64,000 nucleotides of DNA from Microbacterium sp. A20 (GCF_004794515.1 NZ_SSDF01000088.1:62001-126000); one strand, 5' to 3'; positions 16,962 to 25,586 are shown, counted from the first letter of the stretch. Notes: generated from the sequence alone by a model not told the origin. Numbers and translations: made by a program.

Positions 16962-18998
16962 ATGACGAAACGGTGGCTCACGCTGGCCGCACTCGCGCTG
17001 GCCGCCGTGGCAGGAGTGCTCACCGCGCCCGCCGCCTCCGCCACCGATCCGCTCACTCTCGACGCCGGCTACGTCACCGACCAGGCCGACGTGCTCAGCG
17101 CCGACGAGGAGGCCACTGTCGAGGCCCGGCTCGAGGAGCTGACCGCCAACTCGAACGCCGATCTGTTCGTCGTGCTGGTCGACGACTTCACCAACCCGAG
17201 CGACAACGTCAAATGGGCCGACACCGTCGCCGACAGCAACAACCTCGGCAGCGAGCAGTACCTGCTCGCGATCGCCGTGGACGGCCGCAGCTACTACATC
17301 TCGGCAGCGCCCGACGGGCCGGTGAGCTTCGACCAGCTCGACACGATCGAAGACAAGATGGTTCCATTCGCCGCCGACGGCGACTGGGTCGGCGCGATCA
17401 CTCTCGCCGCCGACGAGATCCAGGGAGACGGCGGCGCGGGCGCGCTGCGCACCGTGCTGATCGTCGTGGGGGTCATCGCCGCCGCTCTGCTCGTCTGGCT
17501 CGTCATCGCGCTGGTGCGACGCGCGCGTCGCAACGCCGAGATCCGCAAGCGCGGCGCGATGCCGGAGACACCCGACCCCGCCGATCCGTTCTCCACCCTC
17601 ACCGACGAGCAGGTCGAAACGCAGGCAGGACTCGCACTCGTGCAGGCCGATGACGCCATCACCTCGAGCAAAGAGGAGCTCGGCTTCGCGGTCGCGCAGT
17701 TCGGCGAGGGGGCCACCGAGGAGTTCACCCGGGTCGTCGACGCGGCGAAGGCGAAGATCGCCGAGGCGTTCGACCTCAAGCAGAAGCTCGACGACGAGAT
17801 CGAGGACACGATCCACGATCGACGGGCCTGGCACATCCGCATCATCCGGATCGCCGAAGAGATCGATGACCTGCTCGACGACAACACCGAGGCGTTCGAC
17901 GCGCTCCGAAAGCTCGAGCAGAACGCCCCGCAGGAACTCGAGAGGGTCCGCGGCGAACGCGCGGCACTGAACCCGGTCCTCGCCTCCGCCGCGCCGGCGC
18001 TGTCCACGCTGTCGGCGACGTACGACCCGGCGGCCCTCACGACGGTCGCCGACAATCCCGCGCAGGCACAGGAGCGCGCCGAGCTGGCCGACCGCTCGAT
18101 CGAGGCGGCCGCGCAGGCGATCGCGGCGGGCCGCTCCGGTGAGGCCGCCTTCGCGATCCGCACCGCCGAGCAGTCGGTCGCACAGGCCGCCCAACTCGCC
18201 CAGGCGGTCTCGACCCTGGGCGCCGAGTTGGCCGCCATCGAGACCCAATCGCAGGCACTCGTCACCGAACTGCAGGCCGACATCGCCGCGGCGCAGCAGC
18301 TGCCCGACGCGACCGGTGCGATCGCGGCGGCTTCCTCCGCGACCGCGCAGCAGCTGCAGCTGGCGCAGGCCGACCTCGCGAGCACGAAGCGCAATCCGCA
18401 GCGGGTGCTCGAGGCGCTCAGCGCTGCGAACGCGCAGATCGATGCGGCCATCGCCCAGGGCAGAGAAGGCGTCGAGCGCTCCCGCCGCGTGCAGCAGATG
18501 CTCGAGCAGACGCTCGCGCAGGCGAATTCCGAGATCCGCGCGGCGCGCGAGTTCATCGAGACCCGCCGCGGCACGGTCGGTTCGACCGCACGAACCAGGC
18601 TCGCCAACGCCGAGGCCAGCCTCACGCAGGCCCTGAACCTCCGCGCCACCGACCCCGAGGCGTCTCTGGCCGAGGCCAACCGCGCACTCGCTCTCGCCGG
18701 CCAGGCCACGTCCGCCGCGCAATCCGATGTCCAGGCATACAACCCTCCCGGCTACGACAGCGGCTGGGGCAGCCCGTTCGGCGGCGGCTCTTCCTCCGGC
18801 GGCTCCGGAATCGGCGGCGACATCCTCGGCGGCATCATCGGCGGGCTCCTCGCCGGTGGCGGCGGCGGCTCATCGCGCCGGAGCGGCAGCAGCGGCTGGC
18901 GCTCCTCCGGGGGCGGGGGTTTCCGCAGCTCCGGTTTCGGCGGCGGAGGATCCCGCGGCGGCGGCCGCAGCGGTCGATCCGGAGGTAGACGCTTCTGA
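16962..18998 (+). CDS. Secreted/membrane TPM-domain protein with long coiled coil and Gly-rich tail
   Basis: A 678-aa envelope protein. A signal peptide ends near PAASA (residues 25-29). A TPM (TLP18.3/Psb32/MOLO-1) domain covers about 33-150 (YVTDQADVLSADEEATVEARL, then YLLAIAVDGRSYYISA). A transmembrane helix follows at about 163-186, with a basic stop-transfer RRARR. Residues 200-600 are strongly helical and rich in Ala, Glu and Gln, consistent with coiled coil. The last 70 residues are Gly/Ser-rich with an Arg-rich end. The topology would put the TPM domain outside and the coiled coil inside. It is 58 bases upstream of pspA, and pairing of TPM proteins with PspA/Vipp1 is recurrent, suggesting a membrane-stress complex. 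Confidence 0.87.
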   Translation: MTKRWLTLAALALAAVAGVLTAPAASATDPLTLDAGYVTDQADVLSADEEATVEARLEELTANSNADLFVVLVDDFTNPSDNVKWADTVADSNNLGSEQYLLAIAVDGRSYYISAAPDGPVSFDQLDTIEDKMVPFAADGDWVGAITLAADEIQGDGGAGALRTVLIVVGVIAAALLVWLVIALVRRARRNAEIRKRGAMPETPDPADPFSTLTDEQVETQAGLALVQADDAITSSKEELGFAVAQFGEGATEEFTRVVDAAKAKIAEAFDLKQKLDDEIEDTIHDRRAWHIRIIRIAEEIDDLLDDNTEAFDALRKLEQNAPQELERVRGERAALNPVLASAAPALSTLSATYDPAALTTVADNPAQAQERAELADRSIEAAAQAIAAGRSGEAAFAIRTAEQSVAQAAQLAQAVSTLGAELAAIETQSQALVTELQADIAAAQQLPDATGAIAAASSATAQQLQLAQADLASTKRNPQRVLEALSAANAQIDAAIAQGREGVERSRRVQQMLEQTLAQANSEIRAAREFIETRRGTVGSTARTRLANAEASLTQALNLRATDPEASLAEANRALALAGQATSAAQSDVQAYNPPGYDSGWGSPFGGGSSSGGSGIGGDILGGIIGGLLAGGGGGSSRRSGSSGWRSSGGGGFRSSGFGGGGSRGGGRSGRSGGRRF

Positions 18999-19056
18999 TC
19001 CCCCACACAGACACATACGCCAAGCTCTCGAAGACGCCCTCTGAAAGGAATCACGC

Positions 19057-19800
19057 ATGACCAAGCAGTCCATCTTCGGACGTATCTCGACCCTCGTCCG
19101 CGCGAACATCAACTCGCTCCTGGATTCCGCGGAAGACCCGCAGAAGATGATCGACCAGCTCGTTCGCGACTACACGAACAGCATCGCCGACGCCGAATCC
19201 GCGATCGCCGAGACCATCGGAAACCTGCGACTCCTCGAGCGTGACCACGAGGAAGACGTCCAGGCCGCGACCGAGTGGGGCAACAAGGCCCTCGCCGCCA
19301 GCCGCAAGGCCGACGAGATGCGCAAGAGCGGCGACGCCACGGATGCCGACAAGTTCGACAACCTCGCCAAGATCGCCCTGCAGCGCCAGATCAGCGCTGA
19401 GCGCGAGGCGACCGGCGCCGAGCCGCAGATCGCGGCGCAGACCGAGATCGTCGACAAGCTCAAGAGCGGCCTCAACGGCATGAAGGACAAGCTCGTCGAG
19501 CTGAAGAACAAGCGCAGCGAGCTTCTCGCGCGCGCCAAGGTCGCCGAGGCGCAGACCAAGGTGCAGGACGCTGTGGGCTCGATCAACGTGCTCGACCCCA
19601 CCAGCGAACTGGGTCGGTTCGAAGACAAGGTCCGCCGCCAGGAGGCCATCGCCCAGGGAAAGATCGAGCTCGCGGCGTCGAGCCTCGACGCACAGTTCGA
19701 GAGCCTGGAAGATCTCGGCGAGCTGACCGAGGTCGAGGCACGTCTGGCTGAGCTCAAGGCCGGCGGCAGCGCTCCCCGTCAGGCCATCGAAGGCAACTGA
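19057..19800 (+). CDS. pspA: PspA/IM30 (Vipp1) family membrane-stress protein
   Basis: A 247-aa almost entirely helical protein of the ESCRT-III-related PspA/IM30 family, which binds and stabilises damaged inner membrane. It opens with SIFGRISTLVRANINSLLD and DPQKMIDQLVRDYTNSIADAE, diagnostic for the N-terminal amphipathic helix and helix 1. Long heptad-rich helices follow to residue 215, and the conserved LGRFEDKVRRQEA segment lies near 190. The ATG has a GAAAGGAA site 7 bases upstream. It follows the TPM-domain gene on the same strand and is closed by a strong hairpin, so the two probably form a small envelope-stress operon. No PspB/PspC or PspF gene is nearby. Confidence 0.93.
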   Translation: MTKQSIFGRISTLVRANINSLLDSAEDPQKMIDQLVRDYTNSIADAESAIAETIGNLRLLERDHEEDVQAATEWGNKALAASRKADEMRKSGDATDADKFDNLAKIALQRQISAEREATGAEPQIAAQTEIVDKLKSGLNGMKDKLVELKNKRSELLARAKVAEAQTKVQDAVGSINVLDPTSELGRFEDKVRRQEAIAQGKIELAASSLDAQFESLEDLGELTEVEARLAELKAGGSAPRQAIEGN

Positions 19801-19808
19801 CACCACCA

Positions 19809-19843
19809 GCGGATGTCCCGGGCCGTGCGCCCGGGGCATCCGC
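19809..19843 (+). terminator. Hairpin terminator after pspA
   Basis: A 15-bp stem with a single T-G wobble (19809-19823 with 19829-19843, GCGGATG and CATCCGC at the base) closes on a 5-base loop. It lies 9 bases after the pspA stop and before the arginase-family gene. Confidence 0.75.
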
Positions 19844-19865
19844 GCTCGTCTTCTGGGAGGCACCC

Positions 19866-20669
19866 ATGGTGCGATTCCTCGTCATCCCGCAGTGGCAGGG
19901 CTCACCCGCACCGCGCGCGATGCTCCTCGTCGACGGTGCTGGAGCCATCGCCGGAGACCTCCCCCGGGCGGCGACGACCATGCTGGAGGTTCCGGTCGAG
20001 GCCGGCGAGTCCCTCGGCACCGGGGTCCGCCGCCTGAGCGCGCTCATCCGCACACGCGAGCTCACGCACGGGCACATCGATGCGGACACGGTCGTGATCG
20101 GCGGCGACTGCAGCGTCACTGTCGCCGCGATCGGTGCCCTCCCGGGTGGCACGGATGACCTCGCCGTCGTGTGGTGCGACGCCCATGCCGACCTGCACAC
20201 TCCCGAGACCTCCCCTTCCGGAGCGTTCTCCGGAATGGCGTTGCGTGCCCTGCTCGGCGAGGGCGAGGAGCAACTCGTCCTCTCCCCCGCGATCTCCGCC
20301 GACCGGGTGGTCACCGTGGGCGTGCGCAATCTCGACGACGCCGAGGTCGTCCCGCTCGAGGGCCTGACGAACCTCTCCGTCGACGACCTCGAACGGCCCG
20401 ATGCGCTCCTCGACGCGGTCAGAGCCACCGGGGCATCACGGGTCTGGGTCCACATCGACGTGGATGTGCTCGATCCCTCCGACTTCGCCGGTGTGTCTTC
20501 CTCCGTGCCATTCGGGCTCTCCCCCGCGGCCCTGAGCACCGCGATCCGCGCGCTGCGCGCCGAGATCCCACTGGCCGGTGCGACGATCGCCGGCTTCGCT
20601 CCTCGAACGCCGGCTGATGCCGTCGACGACCTCGGGGCGCTGCTCCGGTTGGTCGGAGCCGTCGCATGA
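19866..20669 (+). CDS. Arginase/ureohydrolase family protein with Cys at the first metal site
   Basis: A 267-aa member of the binuclear-manganese ureohydrolase superfamily (arginase, agmatinase, formimidoylglutamase). The metal motifs are visible: GGDCS (79-83), WCDAHADLHTP with D105, H107 and D109, and HIDVDVLDP with D198 and D200. The first motif is usually GGDHS, where His binds metal; here it is Cys82. The substrate loop is not recognisable as arginase or agmatinase. Start ATG 19866 has GGGAGG upstream. Its stop overlaps the ATG of the HExxH protein (ATGA), so they are coupled. The substrate is not assigned. Confidence 0.83.
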   Translation: MVRFLVIPQWQGSPAPRAMLLVDGAGAIAGDLPRAATTMLEVPVEAGESLGTGVRRLSALIRTRELTHGHIDADTVVIGGDCSVTVAAIGALPGGTDDLAVVWCDAHADLHTPETSPSGAFSGMALRALLGEGEEQLVLSPAISADRVVTVGVRNLDDAEVVPLEGLTNLSVDDLERPDALLDAVRATGASRVWVHIDVDVLDPSDFAGVSSSVPFGLSPAALSTAIRALRAEIPLAGATIAGFAPRTPADAVDDLGALLRLVGAVA

Positions 20670-21109
20670 GCACGGTTGCGGACCGGCGCTCTGCCGCCGA
20701 CGAAGCGCTGGCCCGCGGGCGGCGCTTCGATCGCCGGATCCCCGCGTTCCTCCTGCGTTCGCCGATCAGTCGCCTCGGTTATGCCTGGGGTACGGCCGTC
20801 GGCTGGCTCTGGGGCTCGTTGTGGAGCACCGGACCCGTCGAGCGGCGGGCCGGGCTGTGGATCTTCCGGGGCATGCCGACGTGGACCTTCAATCGCGGTG
20901 GAGTGTGCGTCGGCGGGTGCTTCCTGACCGGTGACGCCCGCCCGAGCGATGCTGTCCTGCGCCACGAAGCCGTGCACAAGGAGCAGTGGCTCCGCTACGG
21001 CTTCCTGATGCCCGTGCTGTATCTGATCGCCGGCCGGGATCCGCTGCGCAACCGCTTCGAGATCGAGGCGGGGCTGGAAGACGGCAACTACGTGCGCCGG
21101 TCTCGCTGA
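20666..21109 (+). CDS. Small HExxH-motif protein of unknown function
   Basis: A 147-aa protein. The central feature is H100-E101-A-V-H104 (RHEAVHKEQWLRYG), a zinc-metallopeptidase-type HExxH helix, followed by a hydrophobic stretch (MPVLYLIAG) and an FEIEAGLEDG segment whose Glu could be a third ligand. Two cysteines (C81, C85) precede it in GGVCVGGCFLTG. The N-terminal half is basic, with a hydrophobic, Trp-rich span near 37-53. Homologues in related organisms are often labelled Fe-S oxidoreductase, which the sequence does not support since only two conserved Cys are seen. It overlaps the arginase-family gene by 4 bases. I do not assign a function. Confidence 0.7.
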   Translation: MSTVADRRSAADEALARGRRFDRRIPAFLLRSPISRLGYAWGTAVGWLWGSLWSTGPVERRAGLWIFRGMPTWTFNRGGVCVGGCFLTGDARPSDAVLRHEAVHKEQWLRYGFLMPVLYLIAGRDPLRNRFEIEAGLEDGNYVRRSR

Positions 21110-21125
21110 CGCCGCGCTCGCGTGA

Positions 21126-21596
21126 TCAGCGGTCGGCGGGAAGCAGGCCGAAGCGCTCGGGCGCGTGGATGAGTGCGGGCGAGATCTCCAGCGCGCTCGT
21201 CAGGTGCTCGACGATGTCGGCGGTGCCGAGGTAGCCGCCGAGCAGCGTGACGCGCGTCTCGATCTCGTCGTCGCACATCATCTCGTCGGCCCACGCGCAG
21301 GTCGCGCGGGCCAGGGCCTGACCGGGGGCGCAGGCACGCCCGCTGCCGGGAGCACCGGAACGCTGCTCGCGAGCCAGCCACGTGACCGTCATGCGCCCCG
21401 GAGCCTCGATCACGCCGATGTCGGCGACCGAGGGCACCTCGATGAAGATGCGTCCGGACGCGCACAGCGGGAGCGTCGTCAGGAACACCTCGAGCTCGGT
21501 GAGGGACTGTTCGTCCGCCGTCACCAGGTGGTGCGCGCGCTGACGTGCCGCGCGGCGTGCTGCGCGCGTGCTGCGAGTCTCGAGCGAGGTGTTCAT
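21126..21596 (-). CDS. Stand-alone SIP (siderophore-interacting protein) C-terminal domain
   Basis: A 156-aa protein matching only the C-terminal NAD(P)H-binding half of siderophore-interacting/ferric-siderophore reductases: HHLVTADEQSLTELEVFLTTL and GRIFIEVPSVADIG fit the SIP pattern of LxAGDETALPAI followed by VFIEV, and the tail ends with GYLGTADIVEHL. The FAD-binding N-terminal half of SIP proteins is absent and not encoded nearby, so it may act with a separate flavoprotein or have another role. The ATG at 21596 is preferred over GTG 21617, which lies inside the promoter. An iron-box sequence overlaps the promoter, so low iron should induce it. Confidence 0.77.
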   Translation of the reverse strand: MNTSLETRSTRAARRAARQRAHHLVTADEQSLTELEVFLTTLPLCASGRIFIEVPSVADIGVIEAPGRMTVTWLAREQRSGAPGSGRACAPGQALARATCAWADEMMCDDEIETRVTLLGGYLGTADIVEHLTSALEISPALIHAPERFGLLPADR

Positions 21597-21605
21597 GATG
21601 CTCTC

Positions 21606-21638
21606 ATCGTACACCAAGTGAAGGCTTGCCTAACCTTC
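21606..21638 (-). promoter_or_regulatory. DtxR/IdeR-type iron box overlapping the promoter of the SIP-domain gene
   Basis: On the plus strand 21620-21638 reads GAAGGCTTG-C-CTAACCTTC, matching 12 of 18 palindrome positions of the IdeR/DtxR consensus TTAGGTTAGxCTAACCTAA (right half 7 of 9). In the transcribed direction a -10-like TACGAT (21606-21611) is 16 bases from TTAGGC, which lies inside the box and would serve as the -35. Binding of Fe-IdeR would block the promoter. Gene start is 10 bases after the -10. Confidence 0.7.
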
Positions 21639-21670
21639 GTCGCGCGAGGAACCGGCGGGCGTGACGCGGG

Positions 21671-22384
21671 CTACTCCACCGGCTCGACGAGCGCGGACCT
21701 CAACGCGTCGAGCTCTGCCTCGGTCATCCCGTTGGCCCGCAGGTAACCCGCCGCAGAACCCCAGCGCTCATCGACCTGCTCCAGCAGACTCCGCATCACC
21801 GACGCGGGCGACTGCGTCGCGAGAGCCACCGCATGCACCGCTTCGGGGTGCTCGGCACGGAGATAGGCGGCGATGCGCCGCGAGCGCTCCGCCGGCAGCT
21901 GCGACTCCGTGAGCGCATAGTCGGCGATCACCGCCTCGCGATCTGCTCCGACAGCGGAGAGCGCGAGGGCGACCGTCACCCCGGTGCGGTCCTTCCCGAC
22001 CGTGCAGTGCACCAATGTGGGTGCCCCCACGGCGATGATGCGGATGGCCTCGACCAGCCGCTCTCCACTCTCCTCGAGCAGATGCAGATAGAGGTCGTCG
22101 AGGCTCGTGTCGGCTTCGAAGAACGAACGGACCGACCCCAGGAACAGCGGGAGATGCGTGGTGTCCGGCCCCTCGATCTCGGTGGGCTCGGCTGCCACCT
22201 CCTCGCCGTCGCGGAGGTCGACGATGTGCTGCACCTTCGCACGGAGCGCGGCCGCTCCTCTGGTCGTGGCCCCGGAGAGCTGGCCTGACCGCAACAGGAC
22301 ACCCGCGCGGATGCGGCCGCCCGACGCCGGCATACCGCCGACATCTCGGACGTTGGTGACACCGTCGACCTCGAGGATCGTCAT
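21671..22384 (-). CDS. Tyrosine-protein phosphatase, MptpB/PTP-like
   Basis: A 237-aa protein-tyrosine/lipid phosphatase. The P-loop HCTVGKDRTG has catalytic C127 and R133, the version with Lys-Asp seen in the MptpB/triple-specificity family. The N-terminus NVRDVGGMPASGGRIRAGVLLRS is the family-typical opening, and IVDLRDGEEVA precedes the acid region. No signal peptide is visible. The ATG at 22384 overlaps the TGA of the AhpD-like gene (ATGA), so both are translated together. A role in counteracting Tyr phosphorylation is inferred from family only. Confidence 0.88.
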   Translation of the reverse strand: MTILEVDGVTNVRDVGGMPASGGRIRAGVLLRSGQLSGATTRGAAALRAKVQHIVDLRDGEEVAAEPTEIEGPDTTHLPLFLGSVRSFFEADTSLDDLYLHLLEESGERLVEAIRIIAVGAPTLVHCTVGKDRTGVTVALALSAVGADREAVIADYALTESQLPAERSRRIAAYLRAEHPEAVHAVALATQSPASVMRSLLEQVDERWGSAAGYLRANGMTEAELDALRSALVEPVE

Positions 22385-22857
22385 GCCTGAGCCTGTGGCG
22401 TCCGCGGGGGAACCGGGTAGCGTCCGGCGATCACGACACGGTTGAACGCGTTGATGGAGACGCATGCCCAGCTGAGGGCCGCATACTCCTTCTCGGTGAA
22501 GACGCTGCCGACCAGGTCGTACACCTCGTCGGACACCCCGTCCTCGGAGATGAAGGTGAAAGCCTCGGCGAGTTCGAGCGCCGCGCGCTCCCGCTCGCTG
22601 AACACGCCGCTCTCGCGCCAGGTCGGGATCTGGGTGAGCGTGTCGGTGTCGATGCCGGCGGCGACAGCCCGGTCGACGTGGATACGGGCGCAGTACGCGC
22701 AGCCGTTGAGCTGGGAGCAGTGGATCATGACGATCTCCTTGAGACGATCGTCGATGCCGTTCGCCGCGCAGATCTGCCCGACGGTCTTCGAGAACGCATC
22801 GAGCGCCTGATACGCGGTCGGCTCGGTCTTGGACAGGTGCACACGCGTCTCACTCAT
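22381..22857 (-). CDS. Carboxymuconolactone decarboxylase/AhpD-like protein
   Basis: A 158-aa helical protein of the AhpD/CMD superfamily. It contains the redox C53-AY-C56 motif followed by H60 (NGCAYCARIH), as in AhpD alkylhydroperoxidase-type proteins, and the preceding helix EIVMIHCSQLNG. The protein probably reduces peroxides or peroxidised partners with thiol electrons. The ATG at 22857 begins the family-typical region; the reading frame stays open far upstream only because of GC bias. It is the first gene of a two-gene operon with the tyrosine phosphatase and is divergent from a hydrolase gene. Confidence 0.87.
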   Translation of the reverse strand: MSETRVHLSKTEPTAYQALDAFSKTVGQICAANGIDDRLKEIVMIHCSQLNGCAYCARIHVDRAVAAGIDTDTLTQIPTWRESGVFSERERAALELAEAFTFISEDGVSDEVYDLVGSVFTEKEYAALSWACVSINAFNRVVIAGRYPVPPRTPQAQA

Positions 22858-23034
22858 GACTCCATGATATTCGGCGGTCGCGCTCACGGTCTCGGCGAGC
22901 TTCGATGGCGTGGAATGCACAATGCCAGGAGCCAATGACAAAGTTTCACCAGAATGACACCCAATACTCAAAAGATGATTGGCACACTGCTCCCGCATTT
23001 CTCCTGCGTCATCGCGGAGGAGCAGAATATCCAC

Positions 23035-23955
23035 GTGGCGATCGACATCAGCGAGTTCAGCTATCTTCCCGCACAGGCCGAAGCGCTCGGCGTTCCCCTC
23101 CCGGAGGTGGAGCGTCTCACCCTCCCCCTCTCCGACGGACGCTCCCTGAGCGCTCTGCGGTTCGGCGGAGAGGCGCCCCAGGTCACACTCCTGCACGGCG
23201 CGGGCCTGAACGCGCACACGTGGGACACGACGTCTCTCGCGCTCGGGCTGCCGCTGCTCGCGATCGACCTGGCCGGCCACGGCGACTCGTCCTGGCGGGA
23301 CGACGTCGACTACACCCCGCGCACCCTCGCACGCGATGTCGCCGAGGCACTCGATGCGTGGACGACGCAGCCCCAGGTCGTCGTCGGGCACTCGCTCGGC
23401 GGACTCACGGGTGCCGCCCTCGCGGCTACTCGCCCTGATCTGGTCGCCGAGCTCGTCATCGTCGACATCACCCCCGGGATCGACGTCACCGCCGGACCGG
23501 CGGCGCTGCGCGAGTTCTACGCCGGCCCCACGGACTTCGCCTCCCGGGACGAGCTCGTCGACAAGGCGATCTCGCTCGGCTTCGGCGGCAGCCGTCCCGA
23601 GACCGAACGCGGTGTGTTCCTCAACACCCGCGTGCGCCCCGACGGTCGCGTGGAGTGGAAGCACCACTTCGCACACCTCGCCGCACACGCCCTCGCCGCG
23701 CACGACCCCGGGTCGGCCACCGCGCCGTCGGTCCTCCACGAGACCGGATGGGACGACCTGTCCGGAGTCCGCGCCCCGATCACCCTCGTCCGCGCCGCCC
23801 GCGGTTTCGTCAGCGAGGCCGACGCCGCGGACTTCCAGCGGCGAGTGCCCGCAGCCCGCGTCGTGACCCTGGACGCGACGCACAACGTGCAGGAGACTGC
23901 CCCGGTCGAGCTGGCCGGCCTCATCGCGACAGCATCCGCCGCTCGCGGAATATGA
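23035..23955 (+). CDS. Alpha/beta-fold hydrolase
   Basis: A 306-aa hydrolase with the alpha/beta fold. The oxyanion motif is LHGAGLNAHTW, the nucleophile elbow VGHSLGG has S120, the acid residue lies near VRAARGFVSEADAADF, and the catalytic His is probably in LDATHNVQE. The GTG at 23035 is chosen because similarity starts there and GGAGGAG is upstream, though the 12-base spacing is long; an ATG at 22954 lies in an AT-richer stretch with no clear ribosome-binding site. The substrate is not predictable. An ABC importer follows on the same strand after 93 bases, so a shared role in using an imported compound is possible. Confidence 0.82.
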   Translation: MAIDISEFSYLPAQAEALGVPLPEVERLTLPLSDGRSLSALRFGGEAPQVTLLHGAGLNAHTWDTTSLALGLPLLAIDLAGHGDSSWRDDVDYTPRTLARDVAEALDAWTTQPQVVVGHSLGGLTGAALAATRPDLVAELVIVDITPGIDVTAGPAALREFYAGPTDFASRDELVDKAISLGFGGSRPETERGVFLNTRVRPDGRVEWKHHFAHLAAHALAAHDPGSATAPSVLHETGWDDLSGVRAPITLVRAARGFVSEADAADFQRRVPAARVVTLDATHNVQETAPVELAGLIATASAARGI

Positions 23956-24048
23956 CGTTCCGTTCCACACCCGACCCGCACCCCGCCACGCAACTCTAGG
24001 CTCGATCCAACGGCACACAGCAACTGCCGCACCGAGAGGAATCGCCCC

Positions 24049-25569
24049 ATGTTCCGACGCACCCGACGTCTCGCGCTGATCTCCGCGCTCGCGGCCACCG
24101 CCGTCATCCTCAGCGCCTGCGCCGGCTCCCCCGCGCCCAGCCCTTCCGAGAGCGCCGGCGAGCCCGACCCCGACGCGACCCTGCACGTGGGACTGGTCCT
24201 CGAACCGACCAACCTCGACATCCGGCACACCAGTGGCGCGGCTCTCGAGCAGATCCTCATCGACAACATCTACGAGGGCCTGGTCACCCGCACGCAGGAC
24301 AACGAGATCGAAGGGCGTCTCGCCTCGGACTACGAGGTCTCCGACGACGGCCTGACGTACACGTTCACCCTCGGTGAAGGGATCCTCTTCCACGACGGCA
24401 CCCCGCTCACCTCCGCCGACGTGGTGTCCTCCTACGAGACCGTGCGCACCGACGCCACCGTGCAGGGGAACGCCGACTTCGCGGCCGTCTCGTCGATCAC
24501 GGCTCCGGATGCCACCACGGTGCAGATCGCGCTCACCGAGCCGAACCAGAACTTCCTGTTCGCTCTGACGGGTCCGGCGGGGCTGGTCTTCAAGACCGGC
24601 GACACCACCGACCTGAAGTCGGCCGAGAACGGCACCGGGCCGTTCACGCTGACCCGCTGGAACAAGGGCAGCACCATCACCTTCGCCCGCAATGACGACT
24701 ACTGGGGAGACCCGGCCGGTGTCGCGCAGGTCGAGTTCCAGTACATCCCCGACTTCACGGCCGGCGTCAACGCCGCCCTCGCCGGCGACGTCGATGTGCT
24801 CACCGCCGTCGATCCCAACCTCGCCCCGCAGCTCGAGGACTCCGGCGACTTCGCACTGACGAAGGGCCGCACCACCGACAAGGCCACTCTGGCGTTCAAC
24901 AACAAGAAGGCGCCGCTCGACGACGTCCGCGTGCGTGAGGCACTCCGCCTCGCCATCGACCACGATGCGCTGATCGAGGCCGTCGGTGCCGGCACGACGC
25001 TGTTCGGTCCGATCCCCGAGCTCGACCCCGGCTACGAAGACCTGTCGGACGTGATCTCGTACGACCCGGAGAAGGCCAAGGAGCTGCTCGCCGAAGCCGG
25101 CCAGGAAGACCTGGAGCTCACCCTCACGATCCCCGCGTTCTACGGGACGACGGTGCCCAAGGTGCTGATCTCCGACTTCAAGAAGGTCGGCGTCTCCCTC
25201 GACGTCAATTCGGTCGAGTTCCCGACCTGGCTCGAAGACGTGTACACGAACAAGGACTACGACCTCAGCTTCGTGCTGCACGTCGAGCCACGCGACTTCG
25301 GCAACTTCGCCAACCCCGACTACTACTTCGGCTACGACAACGCCGAGGTGCAGGACCTGTACTCCAAGGCTCTGGCCGAGGTGGACCCCGACAAGTCCGC
25401 TGAGCTGCTGGCGCAGGCCGCGCGCATCGTGTCGGAGGACCACGCTGCCGACTGGCTGTACAACGGCGAGACCATCACGGCCGTGGCACCGATCGTCGCC
25501 GGATTCCCCGAGGACTCGATCAACTCCCGGATCAACCTCGCCGGCGTGACCGTCTCCGCAGAGAAGTAG
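24049..25569 (+). CDS. ABC importer substrate-binding lipoprotein (peptide/nickel family)
   Basis: A 506-aa family-5 extracellular solute-binding protein. The N-terminus is a lipoprotein signal with lipobox LSAC (Cys at residue 24), so it is anchored to the outer face of the membrane. The signature VGLVLEPTNLDIRHTSGAALEQIL and the domain hallmark ILFHDGTPLTSADVVSSYE are intact. FTLTRWNKGSTITFARNDDYWG is also family-typical. The ATG at 24049 has a GAGAGGAA site. It heads a gap-free operon with two permeases and two ATPases. Oligopeptides are the commonest ligand, but nickel, glutathione or opine binding cannot be excluded. Confidence 0.93.
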   Translation: MFRRTRRLALISALAATAVILSACAGSPAPSPSESAGEPDPDATLHVGLVLEPTNLDIRHTSGAALEQILIDNIYEGLVTRTQDNEIEGRLASDYEVSDDGLTYTFTLGEGILFHDGTPLTSADVVSSYETVRTDATVQGNADFAAVSSITAPDATTVQIALTEPNQNFLFALTGPAGLVFKTGDTTDLKSAENGTGPFTLTRWNKGSTITFARNDDYWGDPAGVAQVEFQYIPDFTAGVNAALAGDVDVLTAVDPNLAPQLEDSGDFALTKGRTTDKATLAFNNKKAPLDDVRVREALRLAIDHDALIEAVGAGTTLFGPIPELDPGYEDLSDVISYDPEKAKELLAEAGQEDLELTLTIPAFYGTTVPKVLISDFKKVGVSLDVNSVEFPTWLEDVYTNKDYDLSFVLHVEPRDFGNFANPDYYFGYDNAEVQDLYSKALAEVDPDKSAELLAQAARIVSEDHAADWLYNGETITAVAPIVAGFPEDSINSRINLAGVTVSAEK

Positions 25570-25586
25570 CAAGCGGTCACCCCTTC

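Noticed and set aside
22858..25572. Upstream extension of the AhpD-like frame across the binding-protein gene
   Set aside because: Only the last 158 residues match the AhpD family; the rest is a shadow of the ABC binding protein and hydrolase genes.
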